A stretch of DNA of 64,000 nt. Source: Eopsaltria australis (lineage: Eukaryota; Chordata; Aves; Passeriformes; Petroicidae). The notes beneath the pieces were generated by a model. That model was not told where the DNA came from. It saw only the letters and a program-made list of their open reading frames with translations, and did no database searches. The position numbers were made by a program, and so were the translations under genes. The DNA lies in assembly GCA_034509425.1 (NCBI GenBank), contig JAVTVJ010001245.1, positions 310,001 to 374,000 on the forward strand, given 5' to 3'. This document shows positions 10,901-22,425 of this stretch, piece after piece; position 1 is the first letter of the stretch, and each line of letters begins with the position of its first letter.

Positions 10901-13900
10901 TTTGCAATGCTTTCTTCCATACAATTTTCTTTTTCTTTTTTCCTCTCCTAAGTGAATTGGGTGGTATTGAGGTCATTTTAATATTTTGAGTAAGTATAGC
11001 AGGAAGGAAGGTATTTGAAGCTAAAAGCAGAAGTAAGACACTTAATGGTGACCAGATTTTGAGCTTGCACTTCTTTGCCTCTAAGAGGCACTGGCCACTG
11101 TGAAAAGTTTTAACTCAATATATGAGAACAAGCTACATTAAACTGGGACTATGCTCTTGCTCATTGTATCAAAATTTTACATCTGTATGAGCACAGTTAA
11201 AACATACAGCTACTGAGAGTATTCGTGCCCAGGCATTACTGAGCCAGAAATGATGTTGTTTAGTTAGGAACATGCTGGGTGTTTCTTTCCATTAATTTGT
11301 TTGGTAATTTTTAGCCAATTTATGCTTTAGTCTTCAAAACATTTTGCAGTGAGGGAATCCCTTTCATGCTGGATGCAGGGACATCTTTTTGTTGTGTTGA
11401 ACCTACCACCAGCAGGATTTGAGTAAAAAAGTTACCTGTTTAGCAGACACTATCAATGCCCTTAAAAGGTGCATTCCATCCGTCCATGCAGTCCATCTGT
11501 CTAGACGCTTTGTTCATGTAGGGGCACAGAGGTAATTAAAACATTTCTTAAGTTATGCATTCTTTAGATTATCCACAGCATTTTAGCACTGGTTAGAAAG
11601 AACAGCTGGAAGAGGTGTCATTTAATTTATGAAAACTTTAATTTGAGCTTGAATTTAAAAGCTTTGGCTTAAACCCTGTCTTTAGCATTGGGATCTCTTC
11701 CATTTTCCTTTCAAGTTTTTTCCTCATTTTTTTCCCTCGGTATTTTTTCTTAATTTTGAATTGAGGCAGGGATTTTTTTTTGAATGGATATTTTATGTCA
11801 AGGAGCTATTATATTTCACTAGCTTTTCTCACATTCTTTTCTGCTTTGACATGTAACAGAGGCTTCCCCTGTTTTTTTATCTGCTTCCTTGTAAAAAGAA
11901 TTTATTTTTTCCACCTCTAGCTGTTTTTCTCATTGGTAACAGCAAAAACAATGTGTAATTTTCTCAGCTCTGACTTCTCAAAACTTCTGTAGTGAAGGAC
12001 AATTAGAACCATACATATTATTCTTTCTCTGTTGATGTTTTAACCCAATTTTGCACAACAGTCTGCTACATTAATTTCAATAGACCTAGCACTGTTTTGA
12101 AGGAGGCTATAAAAAAATATTACTAGTTCTTATAATACATAACCACATACTGCATTTCACCCATTTTACCCAGAAGTAAAATGGTTCTGTTCTTTTGTCC
12201 TCTTCTATAATAACTTTTCTAATATAAGGGTTTTAAAGCTGGGATAAAAGGAAAGACTTGACTTCTTTTCAGACAGATTTCTAGGGAGGCAGAGATATTT
12301 GCCTAGAGGTTTGATTTTAATGATCCAGTGTTTCTATTTTGGAACCAAACTGCTAGTTAACAAATCATTTGTTAACTTCCGTGAATCATCCATAGTTCTT
12401 CTTTTCCTACCATGCATTACCCCAATCATGTTGGATGTAACGACACTTTAAAAATCTCTTCTTGGCCACTGCAGGGTGGGTCTAAGAGACCTTTCACTAG
12501 CAGAATGATAAGGCTGAATTGCAGGAATCCTGTGGGTGTTGGAAAAGTCTACATTACTACTGAACAGGGCCTGCCACAGCCATGATGGTGCTGATAAATT
12601 ATTATCAGTGTGAGAAAATTACTGCTCTGTGTAGGACCCTATATACCTTATACCTGTAGGATCCTATATACCAATGCCAAGAAGGCACTCCTGGGTTAAG
12701 TTATTTGACTATCTTGTATTTTAATGTATTAACAGACTCACATTCATGGAAGTTTCTACCTGAAACTCCAGTACAACATTTAAACTGCAAAGTATTAACA
12801 TAGTGCATGTGTGCTTATGCCTCGATATGCATGTGTGTAGAATTCTGGTCTATTACAGATGAATTTTAATTGTGCACTGTGAGATTCAGAATAATGCAGA
12901 CACATTAGACTAGTCAGTCTACATTAGGATAGATGTAAAATTTAAAGAAAAAAAGCAAAACAAACCTTTTTTTTTCAAAGAGCTGCGAATTTCAGAGAGA
13001 AATTATACTCCAGTCATTGCATATTATTATGTTCACATAGTATTTTTCTTGTGTCATCTTTTATGGAGTCTCTCAAGAAAGCTTGGAACTTCAAGGCTGT
13101 GACACTGGTGTGTAAAGCTCACCCCTTTTGGTGTTATGATTCATATCATTTTCACGTGTTCTATTTAAATCAGCGTGTTCAGGGATTGATACTTCCAGAT
13201 ACTCAGAGGTAACTGACTTTTAATGGCTTTAATTTGAACTGTGCTGTGCTGTGGTAAATGAAAGGGAGTCAAAACTGAGGCAAAAATATTTGATCTACTG
13301 ATGGTTCACTGCTAGATTAATATAAAAATTTATATGTGAATGGTCTTACACAAAAAATGCCAATGGTCAGGTAGCAGGTTTGGGTCAGATACTCTTGCAG
13401 TCTTCTACCAGATAAAGAGTGCTGACACATATATAGGATATTACAGATAAATCCACAGATATGTTGACATCCAAAGATGTTGGAGGAATTCATAGCATTG
13501 ATATTGTGATTCTCACAGTATCAGTAGAGGCCCACTGATAAGGAGAGTTATTTTGCAGAAAATTAGATTATTATCCTAAAGCAGTGCTGGAAATCAGTAG
13601 TATTAGGACTTCTGATAAAACTTTGGCTTTGTTGGATCTATTATCATAGATAGTTCTTGCTGTCATAAGGTTACAGTTAACACTGCATATTGTAGGACTA
13701 TCTGTCTCTGTCACTAACTGTTGACATGTTACTGCAGTAATTGACTTAGTTCCTCAGAGTTAGACCTTTAGGATTTATTAATATGTTTACAGATAGACAA
13801 TATATATTGTTAAATGTAAACCCATAATCTTTGAAAATGTTTGAGAAAATCAGACACTGCTGAAAGTACATTGAATTTTTTGAAAGTAGGGTTTTCATAA

Positions 13901-15616
13901 TTAATGTTTTCTTGAATGTACCTCAGACATATGGTTAAGTAGGCTGCTTTCAAAATAGAATACATTTGTAGAGGTTGCTGTTACCACTTAACTTCTCTGT
14001 ACTCTAAGTACGTTCTAAATTATTTAGCTCCAGCATGTTTATAAATGTATTTATTACTCCCTGTAAGACATTGATAGGTAGTCCTTGTAAAAGATGGAAA
14101 TATCACGGGCTTTGGCTCCTGTTATGTCACCTTTTAATATGGTAACATGCTGCGAAATACAAGGCAATAAAGCTTGTTATTTACAAGGCTATGTCAAGCT
14201 TCTCCTCTGATAAACACTTTTATGAAGTTTGTGGGTATCATTTATTCAGTCTATTATTGAAGCAGTGTCCTCTTTCTGGCAGATGAATCAGCTTCTTGTT
14301 TCTGGCCATCTGTAGTGCTTTCACTCAATTTGCAGCAACACTTAAAGAGGAATGCTTTACACCTTAGTTCAAGTCAGCAAACCAGACCCATAACAAACTT
14401 TATATAAAGGTACAACCAAGAAAATATGTCTCCACAATTAAGATATCTTTAAAAACAGTAACCTGGTATAAAAGTATTAATTACTTTTAAAGATGTAGGA
14501 AATGCAAAATCAGTGGATCAAGCTTGTTTCCTGACTGTATCATGGTTCAAGGTTGGGCAGAATGTGCCTTTTACTCATTAGAAGCTTGGCTTGTCCTTTA
14601 ATAAACAAGACATAGAAAATATACTTTCTAGAGTAATGTGATGTTCTCATAAATCTTTTAAGATTGATATAACCTGAGATAAAGAATGCAGGAATTGGTT
14701 TTGGTCCTTCTCAACTGTTATTTTGATCTAGGCAGAATTTCAACCTTTCTTCCAATATTTTATTTAGCTATTTTTGCCCCCAGGTATCAAGTATGCCACA
14801 TGCCAGATATATTTCACACTTAAATGAGTGGACTAATGGAATGGGGTTTACAAGGAAAGGTGTGTTATATACAATGACTCTGTGCTATTATTCACGAGAC
14901 TATGAATTAAGCTCTGATTTTTTTTTGGTAATACTTTTGAAAATTGGTTATTTGTTTCCATGCTGTTATAATGGAAAAAAAGAAAGAAACTGATTCTAAA
15001 TGTAAGTGTACTGTAGTGTGAAGCAATTAACTGAGTTTTATGTTCTTTTCATTCAGGATAATTTTCTATTAATTGTACTAACTCATAGACACATTACAAT
15101 ATAAACTGGGGCCTGTGAGCACCTCAGCCAAGAGTAGCAGAAAATAAACACCCTCATAATAATAAACAGAAACCTGGATGGAATAGGTGGATCAAGAGAC
15201 AGTAAATTTGTATAGTGAATGTGTGACTGTAAGAGGGACTGAGACTGACATGTGAATTTATTTATGTAGTGGGTGGATGTTTTCTCTGGGAAAATTCCTG
15301 GCTTTTACAATCCCATGCTCTCAAAACTATTTAGATTTTACTCTAGTTACTGGAAAGTTTTCCTGTTTCCTTTCATTGGGCAGGCATGAAATTCTCTTTT
15401 TCTGGTTATTTTTCTGTTTCCTCAGAACTTTCTCCGTCCAGTGAATACATATTATGCTCTAGGATAGCTGACTATCTCCTACTGCGGTGTTTTATCCACC
15501 TGTCTGAAGTTATATTCTTGCCTTGAGTAGGATCACTATACCCATAACATGATGCTGCAGTTAGGTAAGAAGTATAAATAACAGCCATTTAATAACCAAA
15601 TTTAGTAAAGTGGGGC
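7929..15616. other. Long stretch without recognisable genes or repeats
   Basis: This is AT-rich sequence with only short chance reading frames. Small details are T-runs near 8832-8850 and 11765-11785, an A/T-rich stretch near 9550-9575, and a 17-bp direct repeat with one mismatch and a 25-bp period at 12631-12647 and 12656-12672. I could not support any exon, RNA gene or mobile element. Confidence 0.55.
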
Positions 15617-15682
15617 TTTTATTTTTTATTTTAAATTTTTTAAAATTTTTTATTTTTTGTTTGTTTGTTTGTTTGTTTTTTA
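15617..15682. repeat. T-rich low-complexity tract ending in (TTTG)n
   Basis: The tract is almost pure A/T and ends in about five TTTG units at 15658-15677. It lies about 150 bases left of a minus-strand LTR. Confidence 0.85.
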
Positions 15683-15838
15683 TCTGTAACTAAAAGCAAG
15701 CAGGAAGAGTTAAAGTCTTCAAAGTCAAAACAAAAAACTCTCTTGTTCCCTTCATGTCCCACTGACAGCATCCTGTATTTGGCATGCTGTGAATTAAGTC
15801 CATACAATGTTCTTCATAATTTTAAAGGCCTTGAACAT

Positions 15839-16230
15839 TGCTAAAAATTTAGTAAAATAAAAAACTCCTTAACACCAATGTAGCACTAGAAGTAGGCATT
15901 CTTTATTTGGCTGGATGCACTTTGGGGGATAGCTCCTCCCAAAGCCATGCATCCCAAGTACAGGAAAGTTTCTGTTTATATACTGAATTTTGTATACATA
16001 TTCATTGATTTTCCCGGACATACATACATATGATAATAATTTCCCCCAAATCATTAATGTATTTCGTCTCCCCTTTACACATGCATTCTTCTGTCCTAGG
16101 GGTCTCTCTGGTGGTCCCCGGTAGTTGTAGACCCCAATTTACCAATTTGACCTGGCTGAGTTGGCAGGACACCGAGGCTGGTGAAATTCCAGTTCTCCTT
16201 CTTACACAATGGGCATTTTGAACTTTTCAC
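15839..16230 (-). mobile_element. ERV LTR on the minus strand (probable ERVK-like)
   Basis: Read on the minus strand this has LTR promoter and poly(A) layout. A TATATAA box lies at 15976-15982, and a short leader leads to AATAAA at 15902-15907, preceded by 'gcatccagcc' and followed by a U5-like segment. It resembles a songbird LTR ending in 'ggtgttaaggag...' I know from ERVK-like elements. The left edge is set at a TG dinucleotide at 15839, with an alternative at 15879. The right edge is uncertain and no target duplication could be matched. No internal retroviral genes are seen. Confidence 0.6.
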
Positions 16231-16373
16231 AGGCCAGTAGTTTTAGAGAGCAAGTGTAGCTGCTGTGGATGTGTCCTTAGAGACTCCAGGGGGAGAAGAC
16301 TTAGAAAAGGAGAAAGATAACTGGTGGAGAAAGTTCCAAAGAGATAGGAAACCCCTGGAAAGTGAAGTGACCA

Positions 16374-16837
16374 TGGTTTAACCCAGGACAAACCCAAGTA
16401 GCCACTGCTAGTGTCCATCATCTCCTCCCTCCCCCTAAGAGCCTTTGTTCTATTCCCTGTTATCTACTGAGCCCCATTCCTTCCCTATCCCATAGGACCA
16501 AATACCCTTAGGCCTTCCCTATACTCCCCCAAACCCCCTGGTGATTGGTGGTACATGGTAACTCTTAAGGCCGTGTCTGAGGGCCCCTCGCCTCTTGGAC
16601 CCTGCCTCTCCTCTGTGTGAAGACCTTGCAATAAATCCACTCAGAATTAAAGGCATTCCAAGGGCCCTCTCGTTATTCTCTTCAGCTGATAGCTAAACTG
16701 GACCGTTCCTGCACCACACCGCAGGCCACAGTTTCTCTGGCTAAGTGTCTCCGAGACGCTGCCAGAGCGCCTTGGGATAGGGGCACTCCTGGAAATATAG
16801 CTAACTGGAATCTGTCGTGGCAACGCCAGGCTGGACA
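16374..16837 (+). mobile_element. ERV LTR on the plus strand
   Basis: This is a GC-richer block beginning near TGGTTTAACCCAGGACA (16374-16390). It has a pyrimidine-rich U3 part, an inverted CCAAT-like GATTGGT (about 16541-16547), AATAAA at 16630-16635 and a long CpG-bearing U5-like region up to about 16837. The layout is that of an LTR in the opposite direction to the one just to its left. The edges are approximate and no target duplication was found. The class was not assigned. Confidence 0.55.
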
Positions 16838-17161
16838 GAAAAACCAAACAGCTATAAGCAAGCATTGCGTTAGCTCAGCAGGTGTGGGCCATTTGTGATC
16901 TGGTAACATGAATTTGATTTGCCTTTAATTTCTAGAAGCACTCAAAGTGATCTAACTACTTTACAAGACAGAAAAGCAAAATTCCTCAGACAAATGCCAC
17001 AGGAGCTAGTGGGAAGCGTCTCTCATGCTTATCTTTTATGGCTTAATTTATTTGTCTTTATTTCACAGAATAACAGAATCACAGAATCAACTAGGTTTGA
17101 AAAGATCTTTAAGGTCATCGAATCCAATCTATGACCTAACACTGCCTTGTCAACCAGACCA

Positions 17162-17268
17162 TGGAAACAAGTCCCTGCTCAAAGAGATTAAAGAATCCCT
17201 TCCTGACCCCCATCACCTTTTCTGGGTCCCTTAAAAATACATACAAGGCCTTGAATCTAGTGGGTGCC
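17162..17268 (+). repeat. Inverted copy of a CR1 ORF1 segment inside a CR1 3' region
   Basis: About 107 bases match, in opposite orientation, the segment at 18189-18296 of the same composite CR1. A 22-base exact match pairs 17188-17209 with 18250-18271, and a 17-base match pairs 17234-17250 with 18208-18224. The plus-strand translation gives SLKNTYKALNLVGA, against VPLKNTYKAVDLEGLA from the minus strand of the other copy. CR1 3'-region sequence resumes on both sides (…accagaccatgg and tgccatgtccagtctttt), so this is an insert in that region. Confidence 0.85.
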
Positions 17269-17550
17269 ATGTCCAGTCTTTTCTTAAACACTCCCAGCAG
17301 TGAACGGTGACTCTAGCAGTCCATCTAGCAGACCCTGTATACTCCATCCCAGTGCCCAAACAGTCTCTGAGTGAAGAATTCCTTCCAAATATCCAGCCTA
17401 AATCTCCCATGGTGCAGCTTAAGACTGTGTCCTCCTGTTCTGTCAGTCATTGCCTGGGAGAAGAGACTGACCCCCACCTGTCTACACCCTCCTTTCAGGG
17501 AGTTGTAGAGAGTGAAAAGGTCACCCTAAGCCTCCTTTTCCCAGGCTACT

Positions 17551-17614
17551 CCTCACCAGACTTGTGCTCCACACCCCTCACCAGCCTTGTGCTCCACACC
17601 CCTCACCAGCCTTG
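17551..17614. repeat. 25-bp tandem repeat within CR1 3' region
   Basis: The word CCTCACCAG starts at 17551, 17576 and 17601, giving a 25-base period with almost identical units of the type ACTTGTGCTCCACACC. Other CR1 copies, for example the one at 20878-22425, have a single unit here, so this is a local duplication after or during insertion. Confidence 0.88.
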
Positions 17615-18970
17615 TTGTCCTTCTCTGGACTTGCTCCAGCACCTCAGTGTTATTCCTGAATTGCAGGTCCAGAACTGGACACAGAACTCAAGGTGTGGCC
17701 TCACCAGAGGGAAGTACCAAGTAGAGGGGAAAAGCCTAAGTTCTGCTGATGACATGAGTCCTTAAGCCACTTATTGACAACATGGGTTTCCCTGTTCATT
17801 TCATCATTCATCCCTGCACACAAGGAATTGAGCAGAGCACCACTTGTGCTCTTGTCCCATCAACGAACCTACCCAGAGCCTTGAAGTCCATTTTAATTAC
17901 CCTTCTTATCAACCTGATCACTGCCAGTCTTGACAACAAGCAGTGGGTAATAATCAGAGATCTGAATTCATTCAGTGAGTCTCCTGGTAATATCCCATAC
18001 TCAGGCCCCATGGAGGCATTCCCTGGTATGGGTCCAGTTAACATTGAGGGTTCTCAGTTCCCTTCAGAAGGCAGTCACCTACTACAACTGCCCTTCTTTT
18101 CTTCTTAATGCCTATGCCTGTGATCTCTCTGACAGATGGAGTGCAGCTGGGAGAACCTCTAGACAGACTTTTCCTCTAGTGTCATCTGCCAGACCCTCTA
18201 GATCCACGGCCTTGTATGTATTTTTTAAGGGTACCTGGAAGGTGATGAGGGGTCAGGAAGGGATTCTTTAACCTCTCTGAGCAGGGGTCTGTTTCCATTT
18301 CCCCTCACCATCAACTAGATCTCCTCCTTCTGTCTGATGGTAAAATGGATGGGGCTCTTTGGACTCCTGCTGAGCTTCTCTCAGGGTTGGAAGGGTGTAA
18401 CTCCACCAGTCTATTTCTTTTTCACTCTCCCTAATACTTCTGTGCCTTTCCACTTCTTTCTTAAACTCTGATCCCAGACAGAGCAGATTGTTTACCTGCT
18501 TTCCCTTGTTACCCTTCCCTTTCCCAGGGGGTGGCAGAGCCCTCTGATTTCACTTCCTCGTCCCCTTTTTCAGAGATACGTTGTAATTATTTCCCAGTTG
18601 CTCCATGGCCAACTAACACTGCACACAGATGTCTTTTTGAGCTGTCCTCTGGTACTAATGCCAGGCTCAGATATTTCCTGCAGTAGGAACCCTTCTTGGG
18701 AGGTTCTGTTTGGGCTAGCACACTCTTGATGACAGCAGAGGCTTTTAACTGTCTGCAAACCGTTTCTGGATCTAGCTAAATTGGGGAAAAAAGAAGAAAA
18801 AAATCCCAAGAGAAAACTAACAAAAAAACCCTCCACCAAAACATGACACCTGCGTTGCACAGGACCCACCACCAGGAGCCAAGAGGGTGGTTGGGCCCTT
18901 CCTGCCCAGCCTGCCTGCCTCAGCTGCTGTGCCATGCCCTCCCTGCCATGCCACACCCCTGTTTGTCCAC

Positions 18971-20877
18971 TCATGTTTGCTGCTCTCTGAATGTTTACAT
19001 TTATGTTTTTACTTATTTGCTTGTTTCTCAATAAAGTCGTCTATGTATCATATAAATTCAGTGGAAACTGCAGCACAGGAAAATAATGTGATGTGGTAAA
19101 ATGCAAGCATATTTTGGATAATTGCACTGCCCCTAATGGTGTCTGTCTGATTTCTTCCTCAAAATGTGAGGGGGAAGAAGGATACGCTTGCATAAGTTCA
19201 TCTTTTTGCCTCCTGATGCAGAATTATTTCAACTGTAAAATAAAAAGAACAAACTACTTCTCTTATCTGATGACGTATACCTATTCTATCTGAATGCTGG
19301 AAATATTTTCTTATATATTTGCATTTTCTTCTAATTGTCTTTGTAGTCATATCAATCTGAAAGGCTACACTGACACAGATTTATTTTAAAAAAATAATGT
19401 CACAAAATAAAATGCTAAGAATAGAATATTTGGGACCTTAAGATCTGGTTAGGAAAGTAATTAAAAAAGGTAAAAGTAGAAAGTGATACTAACAAGGAAG
19501 CTCTGCCATCTATGAGAATTTTAAAAGCTTTAATGCGTTTTTCAAGTACTGCATATAATAATGTTAGGGGGAAAACCTCAAGCAATCACAAGAAGGTGAT
19601 AAAATTTCTTTACATATCCTTAAACTCAATTATCCTATTTCCTTTAAGACAATAATAGTTTCGCTCTTGAAGTAAAAACCATAGATGCAGATTGTCTGGA
19701 TAAAATCTTTAGAGATATCAGTGGTATTTTCCAGAGGACTTGGGATTGTCTATTAAGTTCTTGACAGAAAATTTGATTGTAGGATCTTGATTTCAAGGAC
19801 AATGAGTAGTGACAATTGCGTATCATAGAACTTAATCCCTCTCTTTTTCAGACTGTGTATAGTTTCTTGAATGTTTTTTGAAGCGAAGATGTGACCTGTT
19901 CATTTTGGCTTTCTAAACATTTTTCTTTCTTTAATCCTCATATTATTAAATTATTAGATTGCATCTCATTAGAGGTGATTTTTAGGAGTTGCAAGAAGAT
20001 TTGTGTCTCTGGCTTTGAGGATGTAGACTATTGCAATTCTTGCTGTGTATTTTTTGTTTGTTTCGTTTGGTTTATTTTTTGAAATATAAAGAGATACCCT
20101 ACTGCCTGAAATACTAATCTTATACATGATTATTTGAATAGAGGATCTATGTCTTCAGTTACAGTCAGAAACAAAATATCTCTGAGAAGTCTAAAAGTTA
20201 TTAGAAGCTTTATCTCTGATTAAATTTATCTTCGCTGAAGGTCTTTTACTTACAATTGAAACCTGATGACTGCTAATTTTTCTCCCTTAAATTTATCTTC
20301 GAACACAATCTTTAAGTTGTCAAAGACAGTACTATTTCTGCACTCACGGAGATCTTGTGCTAAAACCTTTGCCAAAAGTTTATGATTGATACCATCTCTT
20401 AAGCAATTTTTGTCCTTTTCTAAATTCTCTATTACTGTGGCCTCTTAAGTCTTGAAATAGAGTTCTATTGTAGTTGCACTACATGTGAGAAAGAAATTGT
20501 AGTAAATTTAGATGTCAGCTATTTCTGTTTATTACCTGCACCTTACAAAATTTTGAGGGTTTTCCCCCTTCTTGATCTACAGACTGTCCATGCAGCACTA
20601 GCAGTAAGTTGTGCTGAAAGCAAATAGCATCATGTGTGTCAGACAGTCTTTGACATTTTCGAGCTGTCCTCCCTCTACCTTCAGCTGTCACCTGTCTCTT
20701 AAAATTTTTGCTGAGAAGCTAATCCTGTTTGTTCCTGTTGTGGGCATCAGATGAAGTTGCAAAGCCAAACCTCAGGATTGCCTGGGTAATCCCATAATCC
20801 TTTTTGTGCCATGATAAATTGTCTCTGGAGAAGTTGGTATAGAGAGCTTACAGCACTCCTACTCTACTGTTTCAGTA
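18971..20877. other. No recognisable feature
   Basis: The interval is AT-rich. The left edge may include a little more of the CR1 5' region. Nothing else could be supported. Confidence 0.5.
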
Positions 20878-22425
20878 TCACAGAATCATTGGGTTGGAAG
20901 AGACCTCAAAGACCATCGAGTCCAACCCATGCCCTAACACCTCCACTAAACCATGGCACTTAGTGCCACATCCAATCTTTTCTCAAACACATCCAGGGAT
21001 GGTGACTCCATCACCTCCCTGGGCAGACAATTCCAGTAATTAACCATTCTTTCTGTGAAAAACTTCTTCCTAATATCCAACCTATACTTCCCGTGGTGCA
21101 GTTTAAGACTGTGTCCTCTCATTCTGTTGGTCACTGCCTGGAGAAAGAGCCCAATCCCCACCTGGCTACAGTCACCTTTCAGGGAGTTGTAGAGAGTGAC
21201 AAGGTCACCTCTCAGTCTCCTTTTCTCCAGGCTAAACAACCCCACCTCCCTCAGTCATCCTTCACAGGGCTTGTGTTCTAAGCCCCTCACCAGCCTTGTT
21301 GCCCTCCTCTGGATACGCTCAAGCGTCTCAATGTCCTTCCCAAACTGAGGGGCCCAAAACTGGACGCAGCACTCACAGTGCAGCCACACCAGTGCTGAAT
21401 ACAGGGTAAGAATCACTTCTCTGATCCTGCTGGCCACACTATTCCTAATCCAGGCCAGGTGCCATTGGCCTTCCTGGCCACCTGGGCACACTGCTGATTC
21501 ATGTTCAGCCAGTTCTTGACCAGTACCCCCAGGTCCCTTTCTGCCTTGGCACTGTCCTGCCACACCGTCCCCAGCCTGTAATGCTGCAGAGGGTTATTGT
21601 GGCCCAAATACAGGACTTGGCACTCGGACTTACTAAACTTCATCTTGTTGGACTCTGCCCATCCATCCAACCATTCGAGGTCTCTCTGCAGAGCCCTCCT
21701 ACCTTCCAACAGATTGACACACGCTCCCAGCTTAGTGTTGTCTGCAGATTTACTAATGAAAGACTCAATACCCTCATCCATCTCATCAATGAAAATACTG
21801 AACAGAACTGGCCCCAGCACAGACTCCTGAGGAACACCACTAGTGACTGGCTGCCAGCTGGATGCAGCACCAGTCACCACCACTCTCTGGGCCCGGCCAT
21901 CCAGGCAGTTCTTAACCCAGCAAGGAGTGCTCCTGTCCAAGCTGCGGGCTGCCAGCTTTTCCAGGAGTATGCTGTGGGAGACAGTGTCAAAGGCCTTGCT
22001 GAAGTCCAAATAGACAACATCCACAGCCCTTCCTGCATCCACCAGGCAGTTCACCTGGTCATAAAAGGAGACTGGGTTGGTCAAACACGGCCTTCCCCTC
22101 CTGAATCCATGCTGGCTGGGTCTGATACCCTGGCCATCCTGTAAGTGCTGCCTAATGACAAAAATAGTACAAACTGCTCCATTACCTTACTGGATACTGA
22201 GGTCAGACTAACTGGCCTGTAATTCCCAAGCTCCTCCTTCCTACCCTTTTTGTGGATGGGCATCACTTTGGCCAGCTTTCAGTCATCTGGAACCTCACCA
22301 GTGAGACAGGAGTGCTGATAAATGATGGAGAGTGGCTTTGCAAGCTCATCTGACAGGTCCCTCATCACCCTGGGATGGATTCCATCTGGTCCCATAGATT
22401 TATGAACATCCATAAGAAAATCACA
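20878..22425 (-). mobile_element. CR1 LINE, 5'-truncated, with the largest reverse-transcriptase relic in the window
   Basis: The 3' tail starts at 20878 (tcacagaatcattgggttgg in plus view), the 3' region reaches about 21270, and ORF2 runs to 22425. On the minus strand a 223-residue open frame (21413-22084) holds the polymerase core: VVYLDFSKAFDTVSHSIL, SGVPQESVLGPVLF and LEWLDGWAESNKMKF. Upstream, in other frames, are QHGFRRGRPCLTN, PIHKKGRKEELGNYRPVSLTS and DGIHPRVMRDLSDELAKPLS-like sequence. The catalytic FADD box reads SADN at 21737-21748, so the second aspartate is lost, and the usual PQGS reads PQES. A frameshift lies near 22150-22175. It is inactive. The endonuclease and ORF1 are absent through 5' truncation. 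Confidence 0.96.

Larger units (their letters stand above)
17063..18970 (-). mobile_element. Composite CR1 LINE: 3' end, ORF2 tail joined directly to ORF1
   Basis: The element runs leftward. The CR1 3' tail begins at 17063 (cacagaatcaac...), and the 3' region runs to about 17620 apart from an inverted insert. The end of ORF2 (LVRPHLEFCVQFW on the minus strand) lies at about 17660-17710. Right of about 17722 comes the end of an ORF1 esterase-like (SGNH) domain: VNKWLKDSCHQQNLGF, DFKALGRFVDGTRAQVV, DITRRLTE...SDYYPLLVV and VVVGDCLLKGTE. Beyond it are the ORF1 middle (NTYKAVDLEGLADDT) and an upstream part with RSIRESEKEIDWW (about 18400-18450). CR1-like ORF1 proteins are known to carry an esterase domain. 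Here the block I serine of GDS is Cys and there are several frameshifts and stops, so the protein is dead. Nearly all of ORF2 is missing. The sequence right of about 18620 is called as 5' region with low certainty. Confidence 0.85.

Noticed and set aside
17307..17765. 152-codon plus-strand frame
   Set aside because: It is antisense to the CR1 3' region and ORF2/ORF1 junction and has no motif of its own.
18570..19031. 153-codon minus-strand frame as a gene
   Set aside because: It overlaps the presumed 5' part of the composite CR1, has no recognisable domain, and its composition looks non-coding.
21581..22144. 187-codon plus-strand frame
   Set aside because: It is antisense to the reverse-transcriptase frame of the minus-strand CR1, whose motifs are unambiguous.
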